A stretch of 64,000 bases of DNA from Paralichthys olivaceus (Eukaryota > Chordata > Actinopteri > Pleuronectiformes > Paralichthyidae). The notes under the pieces are model-generated. The model was not told where the DNA came from and made no database searches. It saw only the letters and a program-made list of their open reading frames with translations. The translations under genes and the position numbers were made by a program. The number at the start of each line of letters is the position of its first letter. Positions within the stretch are counted from its first letter, which is position 1. Shown here one piece after another: positions 1 to 11,400 of the stretch. The stretch covers positions 24,824,501-24,888,500 of the forward strand of contig NC_091094.1 of NCBI RefSeq assembly GCF_024713975.1, in the 5' to 3' direction.

Positions 1-756
1 GCATCAGACTGCGGCTACTTTGAGACAGAACTCTCTGGCTCCATGGACACAGACTCATGGTGCTCTGATGAGGCTCAAGACTCCGCTAGTGCCCCCAGGT
101 CCTCATTCAGAGTCGTTAACACCAGTGATGCAGACTCATGGTGCTCTGATGAGGCTCAAGACTCCGCTAGTGCCCCCAGGTCCTCATTCAGAGACGTTAA
201 CACCAGTCACACAGACTCATGGTGCTCTGATGAGGCTCAAGACTCCGCTAGTGCCCCCAGGTCCTCATTCAGAGACGTTAACACCAGTCACACAGACTCA
301 TGGTGCTCTGACGAGGCCCAAGACTCCACTAGTGCCCCCTGTTCATTATTCACAAACATTAACACCAGTGATGCAGACTCATGTTGTTCTGAAGTGGAAG
401 TCGTCTCCCCACACATCTGCTGGTCGTGTCTTTTCAACGACAGCAGTAATGACATCTCCTGGTTCTGTCACGAGGCTGTAGATGTCCCCGCTGCAGCCAA
501 AGCCTCCTCTGGCAGGAGGAGGAAACTGATGAAAAGAATAAGAAAATTCTTTTTAGGACTCAGAAGCTGCTTCCGTTCAAAAGTGGAGGACTAAATTGTT
601 TTGCTTTCTTTCTCCCCTGTGCTCACTCTTCATACAGGTGCTGCCGAGGTGCAGCGCTGGAAGCTGGGTCTCTCTCGGGGCCTGAAGCAGGTCCAGGTCC
701 TGTGGGACAAAGACATCTGGAAGGGCAGCAGCTTCTTCTCAGCCCTCCTGAGCTGA
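1..756 (+). CDS. 3' end of an unrecognised gene coding for a 27-residue tandem repeat
   Basis: The frame is open from base 1 to a stop ending at 594. It carries about 4.3 copies of a 27-residue (81 bp) unit, running 46-126, 127-207, 208-288, 289-369 and then a partial copy. Each unit has a DSWCSDEAQDS core and an APRSSFR segment, so it is rich in Ser, Asp and Ala with an invariant Trp-Cys. The tail of the long frame is basic (GRRRKLMKRIRKFF). A second ending is possible: a weak donor after base 445 (GCA|GTAATG) joins in phase to an acceptor at 638, giving a 40-codon last exon that ends in TGA at 754-756 and contains VQRWKLGLSRGLKQ. That peptide looks coding. The 5' part lies outside the window. 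I do not recognise the family. The near-identical units look recently amplified and disordered; no membrane segment or enzyme motif is visible. Confidence 0.5.
46..396 (+). repeat. Coding tandem repeat, 81 bp unit, about 4.3 copies
   Basis: Successive units start at 46, 127, 208 and 289 and are almost identical for the first three copies. The fourth has drifted (APCSLF in place of APRSSF) and a fifth is cut off after DADSCCS. The period is a multiple of three, so the frame is kept. Confidence 0.85.
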
Positions 757-839
757 TGCTTCTTCCCACCCTTTCCCCCCCCATACTCCCTCCACACATT
801 CCTCTATTTCTTTATTGGTGTGCTTTTATATTGATTTAT

Positions 840-971
840 AATAAATATGAGATTTACTACTTTTAATACATTTCGTGTTTTACTAATACTTTTTAAATAT
901 ATTTAATGGATTTAATACTTTGTGACAATACTGTGTATTACATTTACTGCATTTTAGTACTTTTCAATAAA
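840..971 (+). terminator. Poly(A) signals of the first gene
   Basis: AATAAA occurs at 840-845 and again at 966-971, within about 215 bases of the TGA at 754-756. Either could end the transcript of the repeat-coding gene. Confidence 0.45.
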
Positions 972-2887
972 ACATTTTCTACATTTTAATATCTTGAATA
1001 ATTGTTGTCTGTTACAGTTTGTGATAAAATGTATAGATTGTATTTGGCCTCAGACGACCATCATTATTCTAAGTCAACAACAAATTCAAGCCTGAGTGAG
1101 CACTCATGTGAAATGTATTTTCAGGTGTGTTATAATGGACAGGGATTAAAAGTGATACAGAGACAAGATGCTCTTTACTAACACTCCTAAAAATGCACAC
1201 ATCACATGAGCGCTCACGTACACTACACATGCAGGCGTAAACACAAGCATTTGGTTGTTAGTTGTAGAATTGTCACAGATTGCTTGAATCATGGCTCATC
1301 TCCTACTCATGTCAGAAGTTGTGTCATTTTAAAATACAGAATTTAACTGCAAAACAGCTGTTGGCAAAGACAACAGAGTCAGTAACACCTGTCATTTATT
1401 ATCCACAGCATTCTATACTGGTAGCAGGGGCTGATGCCAAATTACATGCAAAGATGTTTCATTTACACACTTTGTGTGCATTTGTGGTTCAGTAGCTTTT
1501 TTATCCTTTTGCATTGAGGACGTATGGAAAGGATGGAATCTTGGTGATAATAAAACTTAACATCAAAATGGGAAAAATATTATCAGTGAAATAGATGAAA
1601 AAAGTGACCACGGACAACACTTGATCTTGTCCTTTGTGTCTGGCATCAAGCATGGCTGAGACGTGCTCCGGACACCAGTGGTGCAAGTGGCGAATGGTAA
1701 TGTACACCATACAACTTGTTTTTGTTAAGATCTGAAGGAGGATAATACAGCACAATGAGAAAGGTGCTTTTTCTCCTGTTTCCACTGGACATAGGACCAC
1801 TTCAAATTCAGCCTCTGAGCATCACAGAGGTGAGTAACATTCAGCTGCATCGACTGGAGCAGGTGTTCCTGTACACTGATGATGTTTAGTGCCTGAACTA
1901 CTGCATGGATCATGGCTCGACTGAAATCCATTCAAATGTTCTGGGGCTTTAAGTGTTTCTGACACAACAACAAGTCACAGCAATTCAGGTTTGTTTTTGT
2001 GGTTTGATCAGATGTTAGCATTTCAGCCACAATTCCTAATCTTTTGTAGGTTTTCATGAATATGCAGTTGCTCAATTGAAATGCACAACAACAGATGACA
2101 GTGCAGCACACTGTATCAGGACGTGTATGAATAAAAATAAAATAAATCCAAGAGTTGATGTTAATAACATTAAACACCAAACTTGAAATCTGACCCAAGA
2201 GCCATCGCACTGGCAGAGAAAATGTATTGACTGATGATAAATCAAAAGAAAGGAAGGGTTACAATATGATGAGGAAATCCAGGGTCTAAACAGGCAGTTT
2301 GACTCAAATAGGCAAAACTTTGCTGCCCATTAATTAATCATTTCCAGAAACACTCAGGCAAACCCAGCTCAAGGCTTCAGTGCCTTCATCAGCTTGTGCT
2401 CTGCATTTCTCATTGTAGAATCCATGGTAACAACCCTGCTCATGGTGGAATGAGTGGAGCAGATTGCAGTCTGCAGACAGGCTCCAGCATCTTGTTGCAC
2501 ATTTTCCCAAGTTTGAAACAACTTGTACATGCAGCTTTGTAAATGCTTCCAGGCCCTTTACTACCTCGAGTCATCATTATTGCCAAGCCAGCATCTCCCA
2601 AACACTCAGGCTGTTTAATGATGCAGACACTGCATGAGCTAAATGCACAGAGGGGATGAAAATAGAGACATGGTGTTCATACTGGAGATTCTCACTATAC
2701 CTGGTTAAAAGTCTTTAACTGCAGCCAATTTATATTTAGAACAAAATCAGTAATTTTTAGGGCCTTTTAATAAAACATGTGATTATTTAAGATATTGTAA
2801 GACATCTTATGGACTCACAGCCACACTCTGGACAATACTGTGCTGGATTTCATTCTTCAGAAAGTGCTTCAGTTGAATTTCTGTCAG

Positions 2888-3395
2888 GAATGAGGAAAGC
2901 AGGAGGACCTAAAAGCAGGAGCCAGGTGAAGGTAAATAACAGAAAGTGTCCTTTAATACCAACACGTATTAATATAAATTAACAAGAGGTACAAAAACAA
3001 ATCATGTTCCAAATAAAAGAAAGCTCAAATAATAAAATAAACACAGAGGAACACAAGAAACAAGAAACAGCTGGAAAACACAACAATAAACAAGGAACCA
3101 CATGAACAAGATGCCAAAATAAAGTGAGAAAGGGAAGCACAGAGGCTTATATACACAAGGAGGCAGGGTGAACACAGGTGAAACACATTGGGAACAGGTG
3201 CAGACCATCACAGGGACAGGGACACAGGACAAAGACAGGAAATCAAGCTGGAGACACACATAGAACATCATTTCAAAATAAAACAGGAAACAGGACTCAG
3301 AATGGAACAACCAAACAGAAATCCAAAACATAAGGAAAAACCAATTAGTGTTCATGATCTAAAATGTCCATGAACATAAAATCAGTCATAACAGT
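2888..3395 (+). repeat. Dispersed teleost repeat, class uncertain
   Basis: An A-rich block that begins near GCAGGAGGACC and ends near CATAACAGTT. Its style (runs of AACACAGGTG, GGGACAGGGACACAGGAC, AAACAGGAAACAGGAC) matches a repeat commonly seen in fish introns. This is recognised from memory; no second copy was found in this window. Confidence 0.4.
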
Positions 3396-3399
3396 TTCT

Positions 3400-3720
3400 T
3401 GGCTAAAGGTTCAACTTCATGTGCACTGGTAAGTTGTTTCATGTGGACAATCAAGGGAATAACTGCAAAGTTTTCCTCTAAAATCATATTCAGACATCCA
3501 GACTCAGACTCCAGAGGATGTCTGGAAATTTGGGTCTGGACTTTCTCTGGAGGTTTCCCTTCACACATGCACAATGCAGCAGGAGATTGTTGTTGATGTT
3601 AAAAACGTCATCAACCCCTCGACTCGCTGACAGTGAATCCTGTGGAGGATCTCCTGCTGTGTTCACAGATCGGCTCCACCAGACTTTCTGCAGACTTTAT
3701 ACCAGGAGACAGACTGCAGA
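3400..3720 (+). repeat. Dispersed repeat, copy 1 (related to 26270-26650)
   Basis: It shares an order of short blocks with 26270-26650: an AGACAT block, a GG(G)TC(T/C)(G)GACTT block, then CTTTCACACATGCACAA or a close variant, then GGAGGATCTC. The two copies are strongly diverged, with several indels. Confidence 0.5.
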
Positions 3721-4181
3721 CAGACTCTGTTGTCCCCATCCTCACTTCCTTTATCACTTCCCAGTCACTTTCCCTCTTATTTTCATCCTTCTCATTTTCA
3801 TACTTCACAGTAACATCTTTTCCTTAACAGTCGGGTCATTAAATGTTATTTCCGTGCCAAGGTTTCTGACATGGGGCTGTTCCAGGAGCAACTATCTTGT
3901 CCTCTTCTCCATAAATCTTGACAGCCAAGTCTTAACCCTCTTCTAAACCTCTCCATTTTTTAAAACCTGACAACTTCAGGAAACACATTTTAAAGTACAT
4001 CATAATATTTATACTCAAACATGTTAGACTTAAATGTACTTGAGCCCATTAATTAATGTGTAAAGCTGTTTGAATTAATTATTAAATCAGGCCAGTGGTA
4101 CAAAATGTATATAGATTTTTTTTTTTCATTTAATGACTTTTATTTTGCTGCTGTTAGTCCTGTTCTACACTTGACTGAAAA

Positions 4182-4252
4182 CCAAAGTAAAGTGCCCTGA
4201 GATAATGTATGTTGTGATTTGGTGCTTTGATTTGGAGAATTTAATTGAATGC
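4182..4252 (+). repeat. Retroposon 3' tail fragment
   Basis: Contains AAAGTGCCCTGAGATAATGT followed by a TTGTGATTTGGTGC block and an AATTGAAT end. This is the same 3' tail seen at 21475-21542 and, inverted, at 37408-37500, but decayed. Confidence 0.6.
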
Positions 4253-5097
4253 TGGCTCCAAAAATACAACTGCTTTACTTACCATATTCAACTCGTTTTC
4301 TCCAAACAGACGAATCCTCCTACTCACTGATGACTTCTGATTCTGCGGCCATGCTCCACCGCGCATGTATTGAACCTGGATGCTGAAACACAACAAGGAC
4401 AGTCAGCCCAAAGCCACCAAATGATATTCTGATTGATATGCATTCATAACTTCTCCACAAGTCATAGTGGAGGAGAAGGAAGTGAAGGTGGAGGTGGATG
4501 GTCAGGTGCTGGAGGAGAGGAGGGAGAAAAGGAGGAGGCAAATGAAGGGGTGAGGAAGTGATGGTTGAACCATGCAGCACCTGAGTCTCCACAGCCACCA
4601 CCTGCACCTGTGGATGTTCCACCAACCCACTGCTGATACTGACCTCATAACTCCTTTGCTCCATGAACGCAACACATGAAATCAGATGAAGAGTTTCTGG
4701 TATTTAGCCTACCCTCGCTGAAATGAACAGGGTAGACAAAATAATGGAAACACCTGTAATGCTATAGTTGCACCACAAGTTGCAGCCTCCATAATAAACA
4801 TAAGGCTGTTTTAACGCCTCTAAAACAGTTTCATCACAAACAATAAGTCCATTATATTGGACTGCATTTGTTTTAGCTGCATGGCAACTGGGTTTATATT
4901 CAACTTGCTAGTTTTTAATGCTGTGGAAGAAACAGTGTTACGTACTTAACCACAACTCATCTCTTACTGTTAACCATAACCAGGACCTCATAAATTACTT
5001 TCTGCCTCATTTGACCAGACTTTGGTTCCCATGAGGTGTACTGGTCCTGAAAAGGTCAGTGTTTATACTGGAAAAAGTCCTAAAGAGGTAACAAAAT

Positions 5098-5100
<3 letters not shown>

Positions 5101-5132
<32 letters not shown>
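5101..5132. repeat. (AC)n microsatellite
   Basis: Sixteen uninterrupted AC units. Confidence 0.95.
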
Positions 5133-5135
<3 letters not shown>

Positions 5136-5402
5136 GGAGACTTAAACCAATAGAAAATGTTCAGTAAGAAGAGAAAACATCTGACAGTAGTTTAAATAAC
5201 TGCAGGACAGTTTGACATCCTTGCTCTGACCAGTCATCAACTGCATAACAGAGATAACAGCCATGCTGTACCAAGCAGAAGTTCTTCGGGATAGGTTGTC
5301 AGATTGAAAGTCAAACAATATGTGACTCCTGTGGTTGGCAGCAGTCTGGCAGCGTTGGCAGCGAGTTTGACCTGACTCAGCAGCTGCTGCTGTCCTGACA
5401 AC

Positions 5403-8400
5403 ATGGAGGAGGAGAAGCTCCACATTTCCTCCAGAGAGTCGTCCAGAGTGATCTGCCTCCAGGTGCTGCCGTCATACCTGCTGGCCGGGCTGGGCATGGT
5501 GATGGCCGGCATGCTGCTGGACCAGGCACAGGTCAGTGACACGCAGGCTGCTGTTGAATCAGACTCCAACACCAGTTTAAACTACACTGGGAGAAGTCAG
5601 AAGTATCTGCACCAAAATTCACATGCGAAGGCAAAGCATGGACATGTTTGACTGAACCATTGTATTGCATCAATCTCAGTACATTCGGTTACTGATGTTC
5701 ATGTTAAATTACTTCCTTAAAGTCTAATCAGGACTCAGGCAAGTGGATTATATTAAGATCATTATTTCACTTGGAAAGGCAGACTACTGAATTCTGACAA
5801 TATAACAATATCTGTCCTTTTGTCTCTGTGCCTCTAAAGTTCTCTCCATGTCTCTCTAAACTTAACTATGGTACAGTGAGTTTGCAGGTCACAGTGACCT
5901 AATCAGTCTGTAAAGTGACCTTGCCCCATGGGAGCAAATGATTAGATCTTGGCAATAAGTTACAGTAACTGACATTAGACCTCTTGAGATTTATATTAAG
6001 ACAGCTGGTTATGCTGCAGCCACTCAGCCTTACAACCCTTCAACCTTTTCCACGCCTTTGTCCCTGTGGCCACTTGTGGTATTGAAACCAAAGATATCGC
6101 CTGTGGCCTAAAAAGTGGCTTTGCCAACAAACCACTCTCCTGAACACTAATGTGCATGTGCACAACATGGAATCAAACCTTTACACTGCAAAAGCCTATT
6201 TGTAGCCTTGTTGAGCTAAATATATATAAAGTGTACAAGAAAAAAATATATATATTTATGGTTCCTAGGTTTGCTAAAAGTTATACAAAATATACTAACA
6301 CAGACCTTGATTCAAACATGTTTTAAGATTTGTAAACAATTCTTTCAGTTTAGATGGATAGAATACATTTCTCTGCATTGTGATTGTTTATTCATAGCAG
6401 CAAATAGACAGTAGTTCCAGCTAACTTGCTAAATCAGATAGCAGTTGATTACTGCCTGAAAAGTGACTTAATTTAAATATATTTGGGCTCCATTAAATCT
6501 GACGGAAAATGATGCACAGAAAGCAAGGAGCTTGAATCAAAAGACAAATCCCTTTTTTTTCTCAGTACATCTGAATCATCACCGCAGAGCTGCAGTGAAT
6601 CTTCATTGACATTGAGACGTGATGACAGAAGCTGTAGCTACAGAGGCCAATACAGACATAACTGTATGTGAAAGGAAAGGACAGGTTCAGGAAGCTCTGC
6701 ATCACTTTTGTATTCTCTGGGCCAGAGAATACACAAGTTAAAACACAATCTGAGTTCAGATTCTGTCTGCAGACTTTTGATCTTGTCATCTCATTTCACT
6801 GCTGTCAGTTTCCTGAACTCTGAGACAAGGGGATCCCCAAGATGAAGAAAGAAAAACTCATATTCCACTAAGCCATTAAATTAGAGTGGGTGCAAACCCC
6901 ATAAACACTCAGTTACAGCCCCACTGTTTATGGCAGCTGTTGCTTCATAATCCAAATTACAGGCTGCAGTCAGAGGGGGGAGCTGCAGGCAGCGGAGCAG
7001 CTATTCTGAGCCATGTCTCAAGGACACTTTTCAGCTGAGTCACTCTGTGTGTGTGTGTGTGTGCGTGTGTGTGTGTGTGTGTTCCTTCCATCTATTTGCA
7101 TGTATTTGCATTATATAATTGAAACAAAAGGGCAAAGAGGCAAAAACAAGAACAAAGTGTCAAAACGTGACTTTTATTTATCATCCTCTTAAAAGCAACA
7201 GTTTGAGTGTATGTGGAGGCTGTACGTTATATACTGTACCATGCAAATATTTACATAATGTTTTAATGGAATAGCAAACTATATGAGAATAACGGAACAG
7301 AGAGATGAGTTACATAATGAGCTCTGAAGAGGTCCAGGTCGTGACAGCCAGTGGAGTAGGACAAACTGTGTCCTTTACAGTCAGCAGCAGCACCACGTGC
7401 CGGTGACAGGTACAGCACCTGCTGCTGCTCACAGTGCGTCAGCCACTCACAGTGAAGACATCAAGGAGCAGGGGAAGGAGGAGCTGTTATCAAAGAGGGG
7501 GAGCACGCAGCTGCAGCATCCTCAGAGTCTAAAAACCAGGAGGAGGAAGAGGACAACTGAAGAAGCGGACTCCTGATACAGTCTGGTCGCCTTGCTGGAA
7601 CACAGACGTCTGCAGCATCCTCCTCCTCTCTCTCCCTCTCTCTCTCAGACACAGACAAACATAGTCGTGTCTCCATCACTGAGGGAAGCCCCTGGCAGCG
7701 ACAACCACAGGCTCCATACTTCGTTCCACCGTCTATCAGTGTCCCAACTCCCAGCTCGCATTCCCAGCCTTCCCCTTATCAAAATGAGGAAAGGGCTCCA
7801 CGGTGGTGAAGCTCACGCAGGCCATCTGCACAGCAGCGAGGAGAAAGAGAGGGAGAAGGAGGAGAAGGAGTGGCAGCACAGGAGGGCTGAGAAGAAGCTT
7901 CTGGCCTTCTGGATGTCCCTGTCCCACAGGACCTGGACCTTCTTCAGGCCCAGAGACAGACCCAGCTTCCAGCGCTCCACCTCTGCAGCACGTCTGCTGA
8001 AGAGTGAAGCATGAGAGGAGAAAGTGTTTGTGTGTGTATGTGTGTGTGTGTGTGTGTTTGTATGTGTGTGTAAGTGTATGTGAGTGTGTGTGTGGTCTGT
8101 CAGTAACAGAGTGGCAGAGGATGCCTCACAGACCTGCTGTCAAGTGGACCTGTGTGTGTGCATGAGTGTCAGGGTGTGCGTGTGTGTGTGTGTTATCATT
8201 CAAACGTATGAAAGCTGCTTCCTCTGACTAGTCCACCATTTGCACTGTACTTTGCGTTGTTGCCCTGCAGGAGAGAAGAACTAACAAGCTTGTTGAGTCA
8301 TCACAGCTTTTTGCCAAACAACTTTATGAAGAACTGATTTCAGTCAAGGTGACTTTTAAAGAGCCTGGGGTGACAACTTGGAAACACAGGGGATACTCTC

Positions 8401-11400
8401 TCTCACCCCTCTGTGGAAACAGACCATTAGATCCCTCTGGAGGAGCTTGATGCCTTCCACACAAAGATTTGGTGACGTCTCCAGCAGGACTGTTCAGGCA
8501 GGAATGGGTTAACAGAGTCTGGAGCTGTGCTTCCAGGGGAGGAAGCTGAGGGGCTTCACATGCAAACTGACCTGCTCACCTCACGGCTTCCTGCCAGAGA
8601 GCTCGTGGATGATCGCAGCCCAGATCCTGGTGCCGTATGGCGGTGGCCGGGATACTCATGGACACAGTGCAAGTATGGAAAAAATAGTCTTGTTGTTGAG
8701 ACTAGATACCAGACAGGTTATATGTCTCTCAACAAATACTGTGAATGTGAAAGCTGAAGCTTGGTTATGTTGCTCATGCTTTTTCATGATCACCATGGGT
8801 TAATTTTTGACATGGCGAGTAGCGAGAGGCCCGAGAGAGTCAGACATATGAGGTAATGGGATGTTTATGTAATTGAACTACACATGATGCAGAGAGACGA
8901 TTTCGTCTGCAGAGGATTTTCCTATTTGCAGTCTTGTCTCACTCTTATCATTGCATCATGTTTGTTTAGAAACATACAGGTGTATTTGTTTGTGAACACC
9001 TATTATGAATATGAAAGTTAAAGCTGGGTCTTGTTTCATGCTCTTTCATGATCGTCACTGTTTTCCATGGGTTCATTTTTTACATGCCAAGTAGCGGGAG
9101 GGCCGAGGGAGTCAGACAGATGAGTGAATGTGATGTTTATGTAAGTCATCTAGGGATGATGCATACAAAAAAAAAAGGAGTTGAGAAAATAAATCATTTC
9201 AGTGCTGAATGCAAAGGAAAAAAAGGCAATTTACACTATAATTGACTATGAATCTAATTAAATCTATTGAGGGGTTCTTGGTAAAACAGACAGTTACTAC
9301 CTTTAAAGAACAGGGGGGTGACTCCTACAGAAACCTGTGGCTCAAAACTGTCTGTTTGAGCGAATACTGAATATTTACACAAAAACATGCAGGACACCAG
9401 GAGGCAAACAGAGCAGAGCCACCAGACAGCTCTCTCCCTGGTTAACGTCTTGTAAATATGTCAACAACAGCTCAACGTGACAGAATGATGCAGCAGTCAG
9501 TCAGCCGCTAGCTGAAGCATCAGGTTTCATGGAAACAGTTATCAAATCCAGCAGCACTCTCGTGTCCAACTGGTCACAGTTAAACATTCTCAGAGGGGAG
9601 GTGAGACACATGAGAAGTTATCTTACATCTGTGACTCACCCACTACATCAGCTGCTAACTGCAACTGTCAGTGGTACAGTGGCCTTGTGGGTAATGTAGG
9701 CACCAGCTTTTGACCAAGAAGTGAATAATGCAGAAAGAAGGTTTTCAAGTCCTCATTCGATGTTGGCAAATGTTTCAAAGGTTCATTGAGGTGTGTTGCA
9801 GCAGTAAATTAAGTTACATATCTATTTAAAAATGTATTTAAAAACAATATTTTCACTGTAATGTATTTGTTTTGTGCTCAGTGGGAGCAGAACATGCACT
9901 AACAGAGCGCTGTGGTGTGTTTCAGCACTGGGAGGTGTTCAAGGAGATCTCAGAGGTATTTATCTTGGTGCCAGCTCTAGTGGGGCTGAAGGGGAATCTA
10001 GAGATGACATTGGCATCCAGACTGTCAACAGCAGTGAGTGGGAACACACACAACACATATGCCCTCAGAACGAGATGGAAACAATTATTCTTTCATTTGG
10101 TTTTGTTGCACAGACAAATCAAAGTTTTTATCATGGTAATTCTGACATCTTCAATACAAACATTGAGACGAGACTTTCAAATCAAACAAAAAGTGATGTT
10201 TAAAACCAATACCATGTGACTGAGACATATGACTACCTAAACCAGTCTATGGAAATGCCCACAGGCGAACACAGGGCAGATGGAGGAGGCCCAGCAGCAG
10301 TGGAGGATGGTGATTTGTAATCTGTCTCTCATTCAGGTGACTCACTCATCCATACTTACAATTATGATAACACACTGCATCACTTTGCTTAGTGTGTAGT
10401 ACAATTTCAGTCAAGGAGCTTTGCAGCCATATCAGAGAACTTCAGCAAATGGTTTTACGATGGTTTTGTGTCATTTTTGGCTAGTCACAAATAGTGTATG
10501 TATTTAATCCACTAACAAATACCAAACAAATTGAACACAGTCTAAAACTATTTTACAAACATCACAACCTGAATGAATAAAAAAACATTTTTCCCTACAG
10601 ATTCTTAATTTCAACCACACAGATCTGTTGATTTTGAAAATCCTCTTAGTACACACATATCTCAATATATTTGTGACATGCTCTTGTATATATTTACAGA
10701 TAGATTATGTGTGTACACCAATTATCTGATTCAGATATGATTATGTTATTAATATGAAATAAAAGTTTATCCTCTATTCAGTTTTGAATAGAGGATAAAC
10801 ACTGTGATGGTCTACAGGTAAGATTAGATGATATAGTCTCCTCCTTCTCTTGAATTTAGGTTCTCTGTGTTAACACACTGTTTCTGCTTAGTTGTATCTT
10901 ACTTTATTCAGCAGAGGAACAGATATAATATTGGTCTGATGGATGATGATCCCCTCCTCTGAAACCTGTATTTGACTGGTTGGGTCTTTGTTTTCTTATC
11001 TATTTTCCTCATAAAAACATGTACATCATTGTCCCTAACTTGTTTTAAGACAGAAAGATATACAGATAACATGTAGGTAAGAATGACACTGTAAAAACAA
11101 AAGGTCAAATAAAAATCCTATCTCACAATGTTAAAGACATTGGAAAATAAAATTCCTGAATTCTTCCATTTGTGCAGATCTGAGCCAAAATGTTCTTGGC
11201 CCATGTCCCATCCATCCCCCAAGGTTCATGGATATCTGAGAGCTCTATAGATTGATAAATAAATTCAGTAAATAAATATTATAAATTGATCATCTATGCT
11301 GTGTCCTCCCTCCCAAGGTCCAGGCCACAGTTGTGGGCTTCTTGGCAGCGGTTGCAGCGTTGGCTCTTGGGGGTCTGACCAGGGGGAGAGTGGATCTTAT

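Larger units (their letters stand above)
972..5402. other. Intergenic or 5' region of slc41a3, no confirmed gene
   Basis: AT-rich, with many short open frames that lack splice or family support. It holds dispersed repeats (about 2888-3395 and 3400-3720), a short LINE-tail fragment at 4182-4252, an (AC)n tract at 5101-5132 and a purine-rich open stretch at 4437-4550 that may be an upstream exon of slc41a3. The 5' UTR and promoter of slc41a3 are probably here but cannot be placed. Confidence 0.5.

Noticed and set aside
3002..3946. Overlapping open frames up to 142 codons
   Set aside because: They lie in dispersed repeats, lack domain motifs and conflict with one another on both strands.
4320..4664. 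114-codon minus-strand frame, rich in Leu and His
   Set aside because: It is the complement of a GGAGGA-rich tract; composition alone explains it.
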